From Algoriphagus halophilus (lineage in GTDB: Bacteria; Bacteroidota; Bacteroidia; Cytophagales; Cyclobacteriaceae), in assembly GCF_900129785.1 (NCBI RefSeq), contig NZ_FSRC01000002.1, positions 868,001 to 932,000 of the forward strand: a stretch of 64,000 nt of DNA. Reading direction: 5' to 3'. The position numbers and the translations under genes were made by a program. This document shows, in pieces, positions 25,230 to 33,943 of this stretch; the first letter of the stretch is position 1, and the number at the start of each line of letters is the position of its first letter. The notes below the pieces were generated by a model that did no database searches, was not told the DNA's origin, and saw nothing but the letters and a program-made list of their open reading frames with translations.

Positions 25230-28200
25230 TTAGTTTTCTTTGATTTTGGTGGTATCTGGTTTGGTTTCTTTGGGAGCAGATAAAAATCCTTTCAGTAGTT
25301 TTTTAGCTTCGTCCACTGCTTTGTCTTTGGTGACATTTGCCTGCTTTTCAAATTCTTTTTTGACACTATCCTGAACTACTTCTGCCTTTAGCTTCATTTC
25401 TTTCTTGATGCTATCCTGAGCAGCATTGAATTGCTCAGTGGCTTTCGTTTGCAATGCTTGAGTTTCCCCACTTACTCTAGCTTTTAATGCATCTGTCAAT
25501 AAACTTTCTATACTATTTCCTCCTGCCAAAGCTATTTTTGGAGAATTGTATGTGCCTGAAAGATTCAAAGCGATGGGGATTTTGGTGTTTTCATCCACCG
25601 CAGATCCCGAAATGGTAGCCAAAATGGAATTGGCTTGCACGCCAAATTTTCCGGCCGGAACCTGCATATTGACCAAGTAATTAATGGATCCATCAAACCC
25701 AGCTGATCCTTGTACATTTGCTTCATAATCCCAAAGTTTAACATCAAATGGCTTCACATCCATTACCCCATTATCAATGGTAATGGGGATGGAAATATTT
25801 CTCAATTGTAGCGTATTGACATCTTTCAGTTTGGTCAAGCTGGTGATGCCTTCTAAAATTTTACTGTCTTTTAGGGCAGTTTCCGCTATTTTTAACAAAC
25901 CAGAGCCATCCAAACTTGACAAAAGAGGCATCATATCTTGGCCCAGGTTTCCTGAGAAGCTAAGGTTTGAATTGAATTTTCCGGTCAGGTTTTGTGCAAT
26001 AGGTGCAAAAGCTTTGACTGTATTAAATGATTTAAAAGCCTCGGCTATACTTAATTCCACGATATTCAAATCAAAATTAAATTTTGGTACTGTAATATCT
26101 CTAGGGTCATAAGTCCCACTTAATGCAATGCTTCCACCCAATGTATTCATAGAGGCATCACTGAACTTCAACACTCCATCCTTCAAGGTCATGCTCCCCT
26201 TCATATCTCTCAGACTCATGTTGTCATAAATGACTTCATTCGCTGCAACGCTCATGCTAAAATCAATATTTGTTGGAAGCTCAATGACAGTCATTTCAGT
26301 GTTTGAAGTGTCAGGGCTATTGTCCTCTGTCATCCATTCGTTCACATTGAACCGAGTACTTTTGATCGCCAATTGACCTTTTAAAGTACCATTTTCACCT
26401 AGCAGATATTCCATGTAGTTGGACAATGATCCGGTCGCTTGAACAGGACTTTCTCCTAATTTTGAGTCAAATTCTGTTAGCTTAATACTTGCGGGACTAA
26501 ACTCTGCGATTGCTTTGGATATTTCTACACCTTGAGGAACCTCTGATGAGCTGTACTTAAATCCTGATACTTCCATTCTACCTTTGGTGTCTAATTGCTG
26601 ATATTTCCCTGCTTCCAAGGCAGCATAGGATCCCTGAGTTAAAATATCTGCTTGAATTCGTCCTTCTAAATTCATGTCCTCCATAGGAAAAATAGCCATG
26701 ATTTTTTTCAGGTCCACTCCCCCTTTGATTGCTCCCTCCCAATTCAACTTCTCAAAATCAGTGATTTTCATTTCTCCTTGGATTTGCTCTTCTTCCAGTT
26801 CAAAACCAAACTGACTTAGGTTAACCAAGAAATCATTTATGTTGCCACTGTTGTTCTGTATCAAAGCATTCACATTGATATTTTCAATTGGGGCAGGATA
26901 ATCGGTGCTTTTTGCATAGCCATTTGCCAACACTAGTTTTGCATCAATTGCTGGAATCACTCCGGCGATAGAATCATACCTACCTTTTGCAGTGGCATTG
27001 ATCGCAAGGTTTCCTTTCAGCGACAATCCATCAATTGGAAAAATGGAAGTTATTTCTTCTAGGTTCAAATTCCCGTTGATTGCAGCGTCCATTGTGTAGG
27101 AAATCAAATCTTGCAAAAAGAATTTACCTGAAAGCGGATTGCTGCCGAAATCTAAATTGAAAGTAGGGATTGCAACAGAGGTATTGTCCAAATGATCGGT
27201 TTCGTTTAATACTCGAAGGTCAAGACTAACATTTTTGACTGGTGTAGGAAGGTCGGGGTATTGAAACATCCCGTCTGCGATCTTCAAGCTGATATCGAAA
27301 GAGGGGAATTTTGTATCATTATAAACTCCTTTGACAAAACCCGAGAAATCCATGGTCCCAGATGTTTCCAGACTGGAAAAGCTTTCTGAATAGATACCCG
27401 GAACCAGGGAAAGGACACTTTTAAATTCATTGTTTTTTCCAGAGAAAGCTAGATCCAACTCAATATCATCAGCAGGCATAGCCAAGTACCCTGTAAGCCC
27501 AAACAATAAATCATTTAGTTGAAAATCACCTTCTCCTAGCGTAAATTTCATATTACCCATATCAATATTGAGCAAGGTCTCTCCAGAAAAAGTCTTATTG
27601 GAAAGGTAACTGGTCCCTTCATAATTTATTTCAGCAATTAAGGCCTCCAGTTCTATTGGCAATTCATAAACTTCTGATGTAAATTCTCCATTTCCCAAAG
27701 CATTTATATCTCCTAAGGCCATAAAATAACTGAGGGAACGATCGTCATATACCAAGTTAAGATGATTGATTTCAATTTGATCTACTCCAATTCTCATATT
27801 GCTCTCCTCGGAGGGTGTACTTTCTTTTGAGGGATAAGTGATGTCGTAATTGGCAGTCCCATCCTCCAGGACTTTAATATAAAGACTTCCCCCATTTAGA
27901 TGAATACCAGTTAAAGTAGGGTACTCGTCGAAAAGCACTGATTTCAGATTAAAATCTATTTGTAATTCATTTAGTCTAGCGAGTGTATCATTTTCAAAAG
28001 GAGCATTTCCTACGATTCCAAAATCTTTGACATTGGCAGAAATGTCAGGGAAGTTTCTAAAAATGCTAAGACTAATATTATCCAGGTCATAAAGCACCTT
28101 GGCATTCACAGATTGGGCAATTTCTTGGTCAATTCGGGCAGCTATTTTATCCTTGAATATGAAGGGAATGGCGATGGCCGAAGCGATCAGGAATAAAAAT

Positions 28201-28232
28201 ATAGCAGATAGTATTATTAGAGTCTTTTTCAT
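25230..28232 (-). CDS. AsmA-like protein, 1000 aa
   Basis: A 1000-residue protein with one N-terminal membrane anchor (about residues 5-27), then a long, highly beta-repetitive region typical of AsmA/DUF748 proteins. An AsmA-type C-terminal segment lies near 700-900 (FNFDLNIVELSIAEAFKSFN, NGVMDVKPFDVKLWDYEANV). The last 90 residues are a charged helical, probably coiled-coil tail. AsmA-like proteins are now viewed as bridge-like lipid transporters between inner and outer membranes; that role is inferred from the family. It is single-copy here and stands alone, convergent with the 22286 gene and followed by a shared terminator. Confidence 0.85.
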   Translation of the reverse strand: MKKTLIILSAIFLFLIASAIAIPFIFKDKIAARIDQEIAQSVNAKVLYDLDNISLSIFRNFPDISANVKDFGIVGNAPFENDTLARLNELQIDFNLKSVLFDEYPTLTGIHLNGGSLYIKVLEDGTANYDITYPSKESTPSEESNMRIGVDQIEINHLNLVYDDRSLSYFMALGDINALGNGEFTSEVYELPIELEALIAEINYEGTSYLSNKTFSGETLLNIDMGNMKFTLGEGDFQLNDLLFGLTGYLAMPADDIELDLAFSGKNNEFKSVLSLVPGIYSESFSSLETSGTMDFSGFVKGVYNDTKFPSFDISLKIADGMFQYPDLPTPVKNVSLDLRVLNETDHLDNTSVAIPTFNLDFGSNPLSGKFFLQDLISYTMDAAINGNLNLEEITSIFPIDGLSLKGNLAINATAKGRYDSIAGVIPAIDAKLVLANGYAKSTDYPAPIENINVNALIQNNSGNINDFLVNLSQFGFELEEEQIQGEMKITDFEKLNWEGAIKGGVDLKKIMAIFPMEDMNLEGRIQADILTQGSYAALEAGKYQQLDTKGRMEVSGFKYSSSEVPQGVEISKAIAEFSPASIKLTEFDSKLGESPVQATGSLSNYMEYLLGENGTLKGQLAIKSTRFNVNEWMTEDNSPDTSNTEMTVIELPTNIDFSMSVAANEVIYDNMSLRDMKGSMTLKDGVLKFSDASMNTLGGSIALSGTYDPRDITVPKFNFDLNIVELSIAEAFKSFNTVKAFAPIAQNLTGKFNSNLSFSGNLGQDMMPLLSSLDGSGLLKIAETALKDSKILEGITSLTKLKDVNTLQLRNISIPITIDNGVMDVKPFDVKLWDYEANVQGSAGFDGSINYLVNMQVPAGKFGVQANSILATISGSAVDENTKIPIALNLSGTYNSPKIALAGGNSIESLLTDALKARVSGETQALQTKATEQFNAAQDSIKKEMKLKAEVVQDSVKKEFEKQANVTKDKAVDEAKKLLKGFLSAPKETKPDTTKIKEN

Positions 28233-28372
28233 AATCGTTGAAATTGGGCAATTGAGCTGTATAGGGTCTTTTACACAGGATGGAATTGCAATGCTAAATA
28301 CGGAGAAGTAAACCGTAAAGGCTTAATTTAAAGCAAGATTTAAGCCGATCAGCAAGAAAATTTTTGTCTTGG

Positions 28373-28410
28373 AAATAAGAAAGGCCATGATTCAGAAAAA
28401 ATCATGGCCT
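28373..28410 (-). terminator. Intrinsic terminator after the dGTPase gene
   Basis: A perfect 11-bp stem (AGGCCATGATT at 28382-28392 with AATCATGGCCT at 28400-28410) with a 7-base loop, followed on the minus strand by a T-rich stretch. It lies 23 bases beyond the dgt stop codon. Confidence 0.8.
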
Positions 28411-28432
28411 GGGATAGAATGTAGAGTTTAAG

Positions 28433-29776
28433 TTAAGATCCCGGAAAGGAAATCCCTTTGACTCTTCTATATAGATTGACAGCATATTTATCTGTCATTC
28501 CAGATATGAAATCAACCAAAGATCTCAATAATGGATATGGATTCACTTCCGCTCCCCAACCTTTCAATGGAAAGTCTTCAGGTAGCAGTCGTAAGATACT
28601 TTTGTCCTGACCTGAGAATCTTTCAGGAAGATAGAATTGGTGATATAATGCTTGGGAGAATACAGAAAGTAATCCTTCCAGAACCTGAAATCCGGCTGCT
28701 TCTTTTTCAAGTACCACTTTAGAGCGATAAATTTTATCTACAGAGACTTTGGAGATTTGTTGAAGTGCTTTGGCAGAAGGAATGATGTCAGTCAATGCTT
28801 TGTCAAAGTTTCCCTTGCACATGCTCTCCTCATACTGTGCAAAAACTTCTACAGTTTCACGGATTAACTCTCCGATTGCCAATGCCCTTAAGGCTCCCAA
28901 GTTTTGAGAATTGGTCCGATTTTTCAATTTTTTCGGATCAAATTTATCTTTTAAAATAGGAGCTAAAAGCTTGACAGTTTCTTCAAAACTAACCAGTCCT
29001 AGAGTACATCCATCTTCCAAATCAATAATGCTGTAGCATATGTCATCGGCCGCTTCTACCAAAAATGCCAAGGGATGTCGTAACCAACATTCCGGGCTGG
29101 ATTTCTCCATTCCCAAAAAGTTTCCCATTTGCTCAAAATCAACCAGTTGATTGATAAAAAAGCCATATTTCTTCTGACTTCTTCTTGCGATATCCCGATG
29201 TGGAATAAAGCTAGGTCTAGGATATTTAGTAAATGCAGCTAGCGTAGCATAAGTGAGTTTCAGTCCATTGGATTTTGAAACTAACATTCTGAATCCCTGT
29301 GCATTACCCTCAAAGTTGCAAAGGTCTGCCCACTGTTCACCTCTTACATGTGATTCCCAACATTTTCCGGTATCATGAAATTTAAAAAAATCGGAAATGG
29401 CTTCTTCTCCTGCATGTCCAAAAGGTGGATTTCCAATATCATGAGTCAAGGCAGCAGCAGCTACTATCGCTCCTACTTCATATGCTGAAATCCCTGTTTT
29501 TTGCAGATTAGGGTACTTTTCCAATAAAAATTCCCCAGCAGACTTACCTAATGACCTTCCTACGCTTGATACTTCTAGGCTATGCGTTAAACGAGTGTGT
29601 ACAAAAGCCTGTTCGGGTAAAGGAAAGACCTGTGTCTTATCCTGTAGGTTTCGAAAAGGAGCAGAAAAAATGATCCTATCATAATCAACTTCGAATTCAC
29701 TTCTTGTTATTTGAGTTGGAATAAAACCGGGCTCATCTCCAAATCTGCCCCTGGCCAATAACTTTTCCCATTTCAT
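28433..29776 (-). CDS. dgt: Deoxyguanosinetriphosphate triphosphohydrolase family protein (dGTPase)
   Basis: A 447-residue HD-domain enzyme that splits dGTP to deoxyguanosine and triphosphate, controlling dNTP pools. The HD ligands are visible: His in RLTHSLEVSSVGRS, His-Asp in ALTHDIGNPPFGHAGEEA, and a later Asp in AADDICYSIIDLEDG. I start at the ATG giving MKWEKLLARGRFGDE, which matches how homologues begin; in-frame ATG codons one and six codons further upstream are less likely. Cytoplasmic, expressed alone, and closed by the hairpin at 28382-28410. Confidence 0.92.
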   Translation of the reverse strand: MKWEKLLARGRFGDEPGFIPTQITRSEFEVDYDRIIFSAPFRNLQDKTQVFPLPEQAFVHTRLTHSLEVSSVGRSLGKSAGEFLLEKYPNLQKTGISAYEVGAIVAAAALTHDIGNPPFGHAGEEAISDFFKFHDTGKCWESHVRGEQWADLCNFEGNAQGFRMLVSKSNGLKLTYATLAAFTKYPRPSFIPHRDIARRSQKKYGFFINQLVDFEQMGNFLGMEKSSPECWLRHPLAFLVEAADDICYSIIDLEDGCTLGLVSFEETVKLLAPILKDKFDPKKLKNRTNSQNLGALRALAIGELIRETVEVFAQYEESMCKGNFDKALTDIIPSAKALQQISKVSVDKIYRSKVVLEKEAAGFQVLEGLLSVFSQALYHQFYLPERFSGQDKSILRLLPEDFPLKGWGAEVNPYPLLRSLVDFISGMTDKYAVNLYRRVKGISFPGS

Positions 29777-29884
29777 CATCCCCAAAAATAACAAGCTACT
29801 TTTATATTCCGTTTAAAAATCTAAAATTGTAAATTGGCATGGACATTGGACCTTGTCCGGTCAAACTAACCCAACAATTTACAG

Positions 29885-30733
29885 ATGAAGAATCTATTTA
29901 ATTATTTGATGTTGCTTGGAGTAATGCTTTTTGCTGTTGCATGCTCCAATGATGATGAAACTCTAAATGGAGGAAACGCCAGAGTAAATTTTTACTTGGT
30001 AGATGCACCTGGAGATTTCGACGAAGTTTGGATTGAAGTGCTTGCAATCAGGGTTAAAGCAGATGATGATTCCATGGATGATGATGCTCAAGGCAATGAT
30101 GATGATGATGATGGGAATGAATCTGATTGGATAGAAATTCCTTACGATGAAGCTAGCCCCTACGTGAATTTGATGGACCTAACAGGAGAAAATTCCTTAT
30201 TTATTGGTTCGGAAGATTTTCCTGAAGGTGAAATCGATCAATTGCGATTGGTGCTCGGAGATGATAATTATGTTGTCAAAGATGGAGTACGTTCTGATTT
30301 GAATACTCCAAGTGCTCAGCAAAGTGGATTGAAAATTAAGGTAGATGAAGATATCCAAGGAGGAATGAGCTATAATCTAGTGATTGACTTTGACGTTGCT
30401 AAATCTATCGTAGTGGCAGGAAACTCAGGAAACATCAATTTGAAACCTGTATTAAGAGCATACATGGAAGAAGCAGCTTCTGGCGTAATGGGTCAAGTGT
30501 TCCCAGCAGAAGCTCAACCTGTGGCAGTGAATGCCCAAAAAGGTGATGATGAGTACAATACATTTGTCGATGACAACGGTAACTTCAAAATGCTTGGAAT
30601 GGATGATGGAGTCTATACTATTACGTTTACTCCAAATGAAGGATACCAAGTATTGGTGGTAGAGAATGTAGTAGTAGAGGAAGGCGTGGTATTGACGCTT
30701 GATCCGATAACACTTTTACCAATAGAAGAATAA
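29885..30733 (+). CDS. DUF4382 lipoprotein (first of a tandem pair)
   Basis: A 282-residue lipoprotein with SPII site near Cys20 (LFAVAC-SND). The DUF4382 domain starts RVNFYLVDAPGDFDEVWIEV (about 33-52) and runs to about 195. It is interrupted by an Asp-rich insert encoded by GAT repeats at about residues 59-78. The C-terminus (200-282) is a small regulatory-like beta-sandwich (VMGQVFPAEAQ...FKMLGMDDGVYTITF). The role of DUF4382 is unknown; exposure at the cell surface or periplasm is expected. The next gene encodes a diverged copy with the same two-domain plan. A terminator follows at 30741. Confidence 0.85.
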   Translation: MKNLFNYLMLLGVMLFAVACSNDDETLNGGNARVNFYLVDAPGDFDEVWIEVLAIRVKADDDSMDDDAQGNDDDDDGNESDWIEIPYDEASPYVNLMDLTGENSLFIGSEDFPEGEIDQLRLVLGDDNYVVKDGVRSDLNTPSAQQSGLKIKVDEDIQGGMSYNLVIDFDVAKSIVVAGNSGNINLKPVLRAYMEEAASGVMGQVFPAEAQPVAVNAQKGDDEYNTFVDDNGNFKMLGMDDGVYTITFTPNEGYQVLVVENVVVEEGVVLTLDPITLLPIEE

Positions 30734-30740
30734 ATATTGA

Positions 30741-30767
30741 AAGCCGGTTTCGACCGGCTTTTTTTTA
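30741..30767 (+). terminator. Intrinsic terminator with TTCG tetraloop
   Basis: AAGCCGGT (30741-30748) pairs with ACCGGCTT (30753-30760) around a TTCG loop, then seven T residues. It lies 7 bases after the stop of the first DUF4382 gene and separates it from the second. Confidence 0.9.
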
Positions 30768-30828
30768 TGATTTTTTGATCTGTCTTTCAAAGCCTATATT
30801 TTGACTACTTTTAGGCTAAATTTGTAAA

Positions 30829-31632
30829 GTGAAAAGCAGCGTTTTTAATTTCTTAATTGTCCTGATAATTCTATGCTTTTGGGGGTGTAGCGAATTTGAT
30901 TCGAACCCAAAAGGTTTGCTGAACCTTATTCTGATAGACGCACCGGCCCAATGGGATTCTGTTTTTGTGGAGGTCCAAGGGGTAGATGTAGAGTTGATCA
31001 AATCCGGAAGAGAAGATGGAATGATTGAAACCTTTTTTCTTCCTTACGCTCCTGGAGATAAAAAAATTGAAGTGAGTTCCTTGGTTGGTGGCGAAGCCCT
31101 TTTATTAGGTAGGGATGAATTACCTAATGGAAAGGTATTGGGTTTGACCATGAGATTGGGAGATGAATATTTTCTCTATTTAGATGAAAAAAGGTATTCT
31201 ATGAGTTTGGCAGAATCTGCCTCCAATGAAGTTCCCATTGAAATAGAATTGGATATTGAGCAAGGGTTTTCCTATGATATCGTATTGGATTTTGATCTTG
31301 AAAAATCTATAAAAGTCATAGGTGAAGCACCATTGTCTTTGGAATTGAACCCTATCATAAAAGCGTATAAAGGCGCAGGAACAGGAGAAATTACTGGAGT
31401 TGTTAGCCCAACTGCTTTGCAGCCGGCCGTTTATGCAATTCTAGATGGGGATTCAATAAGTACACATACCAACAGTTCTGGAACCTATAATTTTAGACTT
31501 CCTGAGGGAACCTATTCACTTTACTTTGATCCCAAAAATGAGTCTTTTGCAGATACTGTAATTCACAATGTGGAAGTAGTGGCTAGAGAAACAAATTCCT
31601 TGGATTTGGTAACCCTAAAACTGAAGCCTTAG
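30829..31632 (+). CDS. DUF4382 lipoprotein (second of a tandem pair)
   Basis: A 267-residue lipoprotein starting with GTG, with a short signal peptide ending at Cys20 (LCFWGC-SEF). The DUF4382 domain opens LLNLILIDAPAQWDSVFVEV and ends with a C-terminal regulatory-like domain (GEITGVVSPTALQ...YNFRLPEGTYSLYF), as in the gene before it. Corresponding segments such as SYDIVLDFDLEKSIKV and SYNLVIDFDVAKSIVV show the two are paralogues; this one lacks the Asp-rich insert. TAAATTTG at 30817-30824 matches the -7 box but sits so close to the GTG that the message would be nearly leaderless. ribD follows after one base. Confidence 0.83.
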   Translation: MKSSVFNFLIVLIILCFWGCSEFDSNPKGLLNLILIDAPAQWDSVFVEVQGVDVELIKSGREDGMIETFFLPYAPGDKKIEVSSLVGGEALLLGRDELPNGKVLGLTMRLGDEYFLYLDEKRYSMSLAESASNEVPIEIELDIEQGFSYDIVLDFDLEKSIKVIGEAPLSLELNPIIKAYKGAGTGEITGVVSPTALQPAVYAILDGDSISTHTNSSGTYNFRLPEGTYSLYFDPKNESFADTVIHNVEVVARETNSLDLVTLKLKP

Positions 31633-31633
31633 T

Positions 31634-32656
31634 ATGAGCGATGAACTCTACATGCAAAGAGCTTTGGAGCTTGCTGAATTAGGGAGAGGGAATGTAAGTC
31701 CAAACCCTATGGTGGGATGTGTGATTGTGAAAGAGGATTTTATTATTGGGGAAGGATACCATCGGAAATATGGGGAGGCCCATGCGGAGGTTAATGCGGT
31801 AAATGATGTCAAGGATTCCAAACTAATAGAGGGCGCAACTGCCTATGTGACTTTGGAGCCCTGCTCCCATTATGGAAAAACTCCTCCTTGCGCCAATTTA
31901 TTAGTGGAAATGAAGGTGGGAAGAGTTGTCATTGCTGCCGTAGATTCCAATCCTTTGGTTGGGGGAAAAGGAATAACTATTCTAAAGGAAGCGGGAATTG
32001 AGGTGGTGACGGGAATTTTAGAAAAAGAAGCTCGATGGCAAAACCGCAGATTTTTTACCCAAATAGAAAAGAAACGACCTTATGTAATCCTAAAGTGGGC
32101 CCAAACCGCTGACGGCTTCGTTGCCAAGAAAGATTTTTCCTCAAAATGGATAAGTAATTTTTCAAGCCGTCAATTGGTTCATAAGTGGAGAGCTGAGGAG
32201 GATGCAATTATGGTTGGGAAAAACACGGCCAAGTACGACAACCCAGCCCTTAATGTAAGGGATTGGGTAGGTAAAAATCCATTGAGAATCGTAATAGATA
32301 GTAGGATGGAGTTACCAAAGGACCTAAAGCTATTTGATCAAGCGGTCCCTACAATTTGTTATAACACACAAAAATCAGAGGTTCATGGTAATCTAGAGTT
32401 GGTGAAACTAAAATCGGGATTTTCTGTTCAGGATATACTTCAAGATTTGCATCAAAAGAAAATTCAAAGTCTGATTGTCGAAGGCGGAAGTTTCCTATTA
32501 AATAAATTTCTGGAATCTGAACTTTGGGACGAAGCTCGTGTGTTTACCAGCCAAAATAAATTTGAGGAAGGAATTGTTGCTCCAATCATTCAAAAGCCTG
32601 CCTCCGAATTAATTTCAGTTTTAGAAGATCGTCTAGCAATTTATTATCATGTCTGA
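31634..32656 (+). CDS. ribD: Bifunctional riboflavin deaminase/reductase RibD
   Basis: A 340-residue RibD, which deaminates the GTP-derived pyrimidine and then reduces its ribosyl group in riboflavin synthesis. The N-terminal deaminase has the zinc motifs HAEVNAV (about 50-56) and PCSHYGKTPPC (about 76-86). The C-terminal reductase begins near 150 (RPYVILKWAQTADGFVAKK) and contains LIVEGGSFLLNKFL. Slightly short of the usual 360 residues but with all motifs. It starts one base after the DUF4382 gene and overlaps the next gene by 8 bases. No other rib gene is present here. Confidence 0.94.
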   Translation: MSDELYMQRALELAELGRGNVSPNPMVGCVIVKEDFIIGEGYHRKYGEAHAEVNAVNDVKDSKLIEGATAYVTLEPCSHYGKTPPCANLLVEMKVGRVVIAAVDSNPLVGGKGITILKEAGIEVVTGILEKEARWQNRRFFTQIEKKRPYVILKWAQTADGFVAKKDFSSKWISNFSSRQLVHKWRAEEDAIMVGKNTAKYDNPALNVRDWVGKNPLRIVIDSRMELPKDLKLFDQAVPTICYNTQKSEVHGNLELVKLKSGFSVQDILQDLHQKKIQSLIVEGGSFLLNKFLESELWDEARVFTSQNKFEEGIVAPIIQKPASELISVLEDRLAIYYHV

Positions 32657-33131
32657 AAATCTATATATTCCAGAAGCTGCGACCAAGGAAGAGAAATACG
32701 AAGCAGTAATTCCGCAAATTGAAGCATTGATAAGCGGTGAACCAGACTTATATGCCAATTTGGCCAATATTTCTGCTGCTTTGAAAGAGGCTTTCGGCTT
32801 TTTTTGGGTTGGCTTTTATTTGGTGAAGGAAACTCAATTGGTATTGGGTCCATTCCAGGGACCAATTGCTTGTACTCGGATTTCCATAGGAAAAGGGGTT
32901 TGTGGTACAGCTTGGCAAGAAGCCAAAACACAACTTGTTCCGGATGTAGATGCTTTTCCAGGCCATATTGCATGTAGCTCTGCCTCAAGATCAGAAATTG
33001 TAGTTCCCGTATTTAAAGATAAACAGGTTGCAATGATCTTGGATGTTGATTCTGATCAACTGGATGATTTTGATCAAACCGACCAAGAGTACCTAGAAAA
33101 GTTAATGGAATCTTTAGGAAAGACTTTATAA
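32649..33131 (+). CDS. msrC: Free methionine-(R)-sulfoxide reductase (GAF-type)
   Basis: A 160-residue GAF-domain protein with the three conserved cysteines of free Met-R-sulfoxide reductase: Cys75 (IACTRI), Cys85 (KGVCGTAW) and Cys109 (HIACSSASRSEIVVP). These reduce oxidised free methionine with thioredoxin as donor. The family's HIACSSASRSEIVVP block is nearly exact, which separates it from ligand-sensing GAF proteins. It overlaps the ribD end by 8 bases, implying coupled translation, although the two reactions are not directly linked. Cytoplasmic. Confidence 0.92.
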   Translation: MSENLYIPEAATKEEKYEAVIPQIEALISGEPDLYANLANISAALKEAFGFFWVGFYLVKETQLVLGPFQGPIACTRISIGKGVCGTAWQEAKTQLVPDVDAFPGHIACSSASRSEIVVPVFKDKQVAMILDVDSDQLDDFDQTDQEYLEKLMESLGKTL

Positions 33132-33164
33132 TCCATTTGATAGGGTCTTTTGATCAAGGATTAA

Positions 33165-33932
33165 TTAGGTTAGGCTTTTGGCAAAAGAACGGATGATCTC
33201 AATCGTTTCTTCCTTTCTTTCAATCATTCCTACATGCCCAGTGGCTGGAAGTTCAACATAGTTGGTGACAGCTTTTTGATGTTTTCTACTCGCTTCTATA
33301 GGTACTGCTGTATCCAATTCACCAGCAATCATCAATTTAGGACCCTTGAAATTTGCCAAAACTTCAAAGCGATCTTTTCGATCTCTCATTGCTTTGGTAA
33401 GCGCGATTAATCCCTCTAGCGAACAATTTTTTCCTTGTTCGATGGCTTGTTTGATGTCTGAATTTAATTCCTCTCTTCTAGTTTCCGGAAAAAGAGGTGG
33501 AACAAAGGAGGTAACAAAGGTTTCTACTCCATATTTCTGAAGGAAAATCACGGTGCGGTCTCGCATTTCTTTTTTTTCCTGACTGTCTGAAAATGCAGTA
33601 GAATTAAAAAGGCCTATGGCTTTTAACTTTTGCCCCATTAAATCTGTGAGCGCCAAAGTAACGTAGCCTCCCAATGAATGTCCTATTACTATAGGGTTTA
33701 AAATGCCTTCTTCCTCCATCCAATTTTCCAATAAAACGGCGATCTCTTCCATTGTCAGAATAGATTGCTCAAGGTTGGAATTTCCTATCCCAGGAAGGTT
33801 TGGACAAATGATTCTAAAATCCTCGGATAAGGAATTGGCAAAATCATTCCACATTTCTGCTATTTCACAAAAACCATGGATCAGGACGATAGGCTGACCC
33901 TGTCCTTTTTCAAAAAATTCAATACCAGACAT
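33165..33932 (-). CDS. Alpha/beta hydrolase
   Basis: A 255-residue alpha/beta hydrolase. An oxyanion-hole HGF motif (VLIHGFCEIAEMW) is near 15-27, the nucleophile elbow is GHSLGGY at about 83-89, and a late Asp (AGELDTAVP) and His (ATGHVGM) complete the triad. No signal peptide. It resembles menaquinone-pathway or carboxylesterase-type hydrolases, but the sequence does not fix the substrate. It starts 11 bases after the dxs stop, so the two genes are probably one transcript. Confidence 0.85.
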   Translation of the reverse strand: MSGIEFFEKGQGQPIVLIHGFCEIAEMWNDFANSLSEDFRIICPNLPGIGNSNLEQSILTMEEIAVLLENWMEEEGILNPIVIGHSLGGYVTLALTDLMGQKLKAIGLFNSTAFSDSQEKKEMRDRTVIFLQKYGVETFVTSFVPPLFPETRREELNSDIKQAIEQGKNCSLEGLIALTKAMRDRKDRFEVLANFKGPKLMIAGELDTAVPIEASRKHQKAVTNYVELPATGHVGMIERKEETIEIIRSFAKSLT

Positions 33933-33943
33933 GTTTGTGATTT

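Noticed and set aside
30061..30120. GAT trinucleotide repeat as a stand-alone repeat element
   Set aside because: It is coding and encodes the Asp-rich insert of the DUF4382 lipoprotein; noted there instead.
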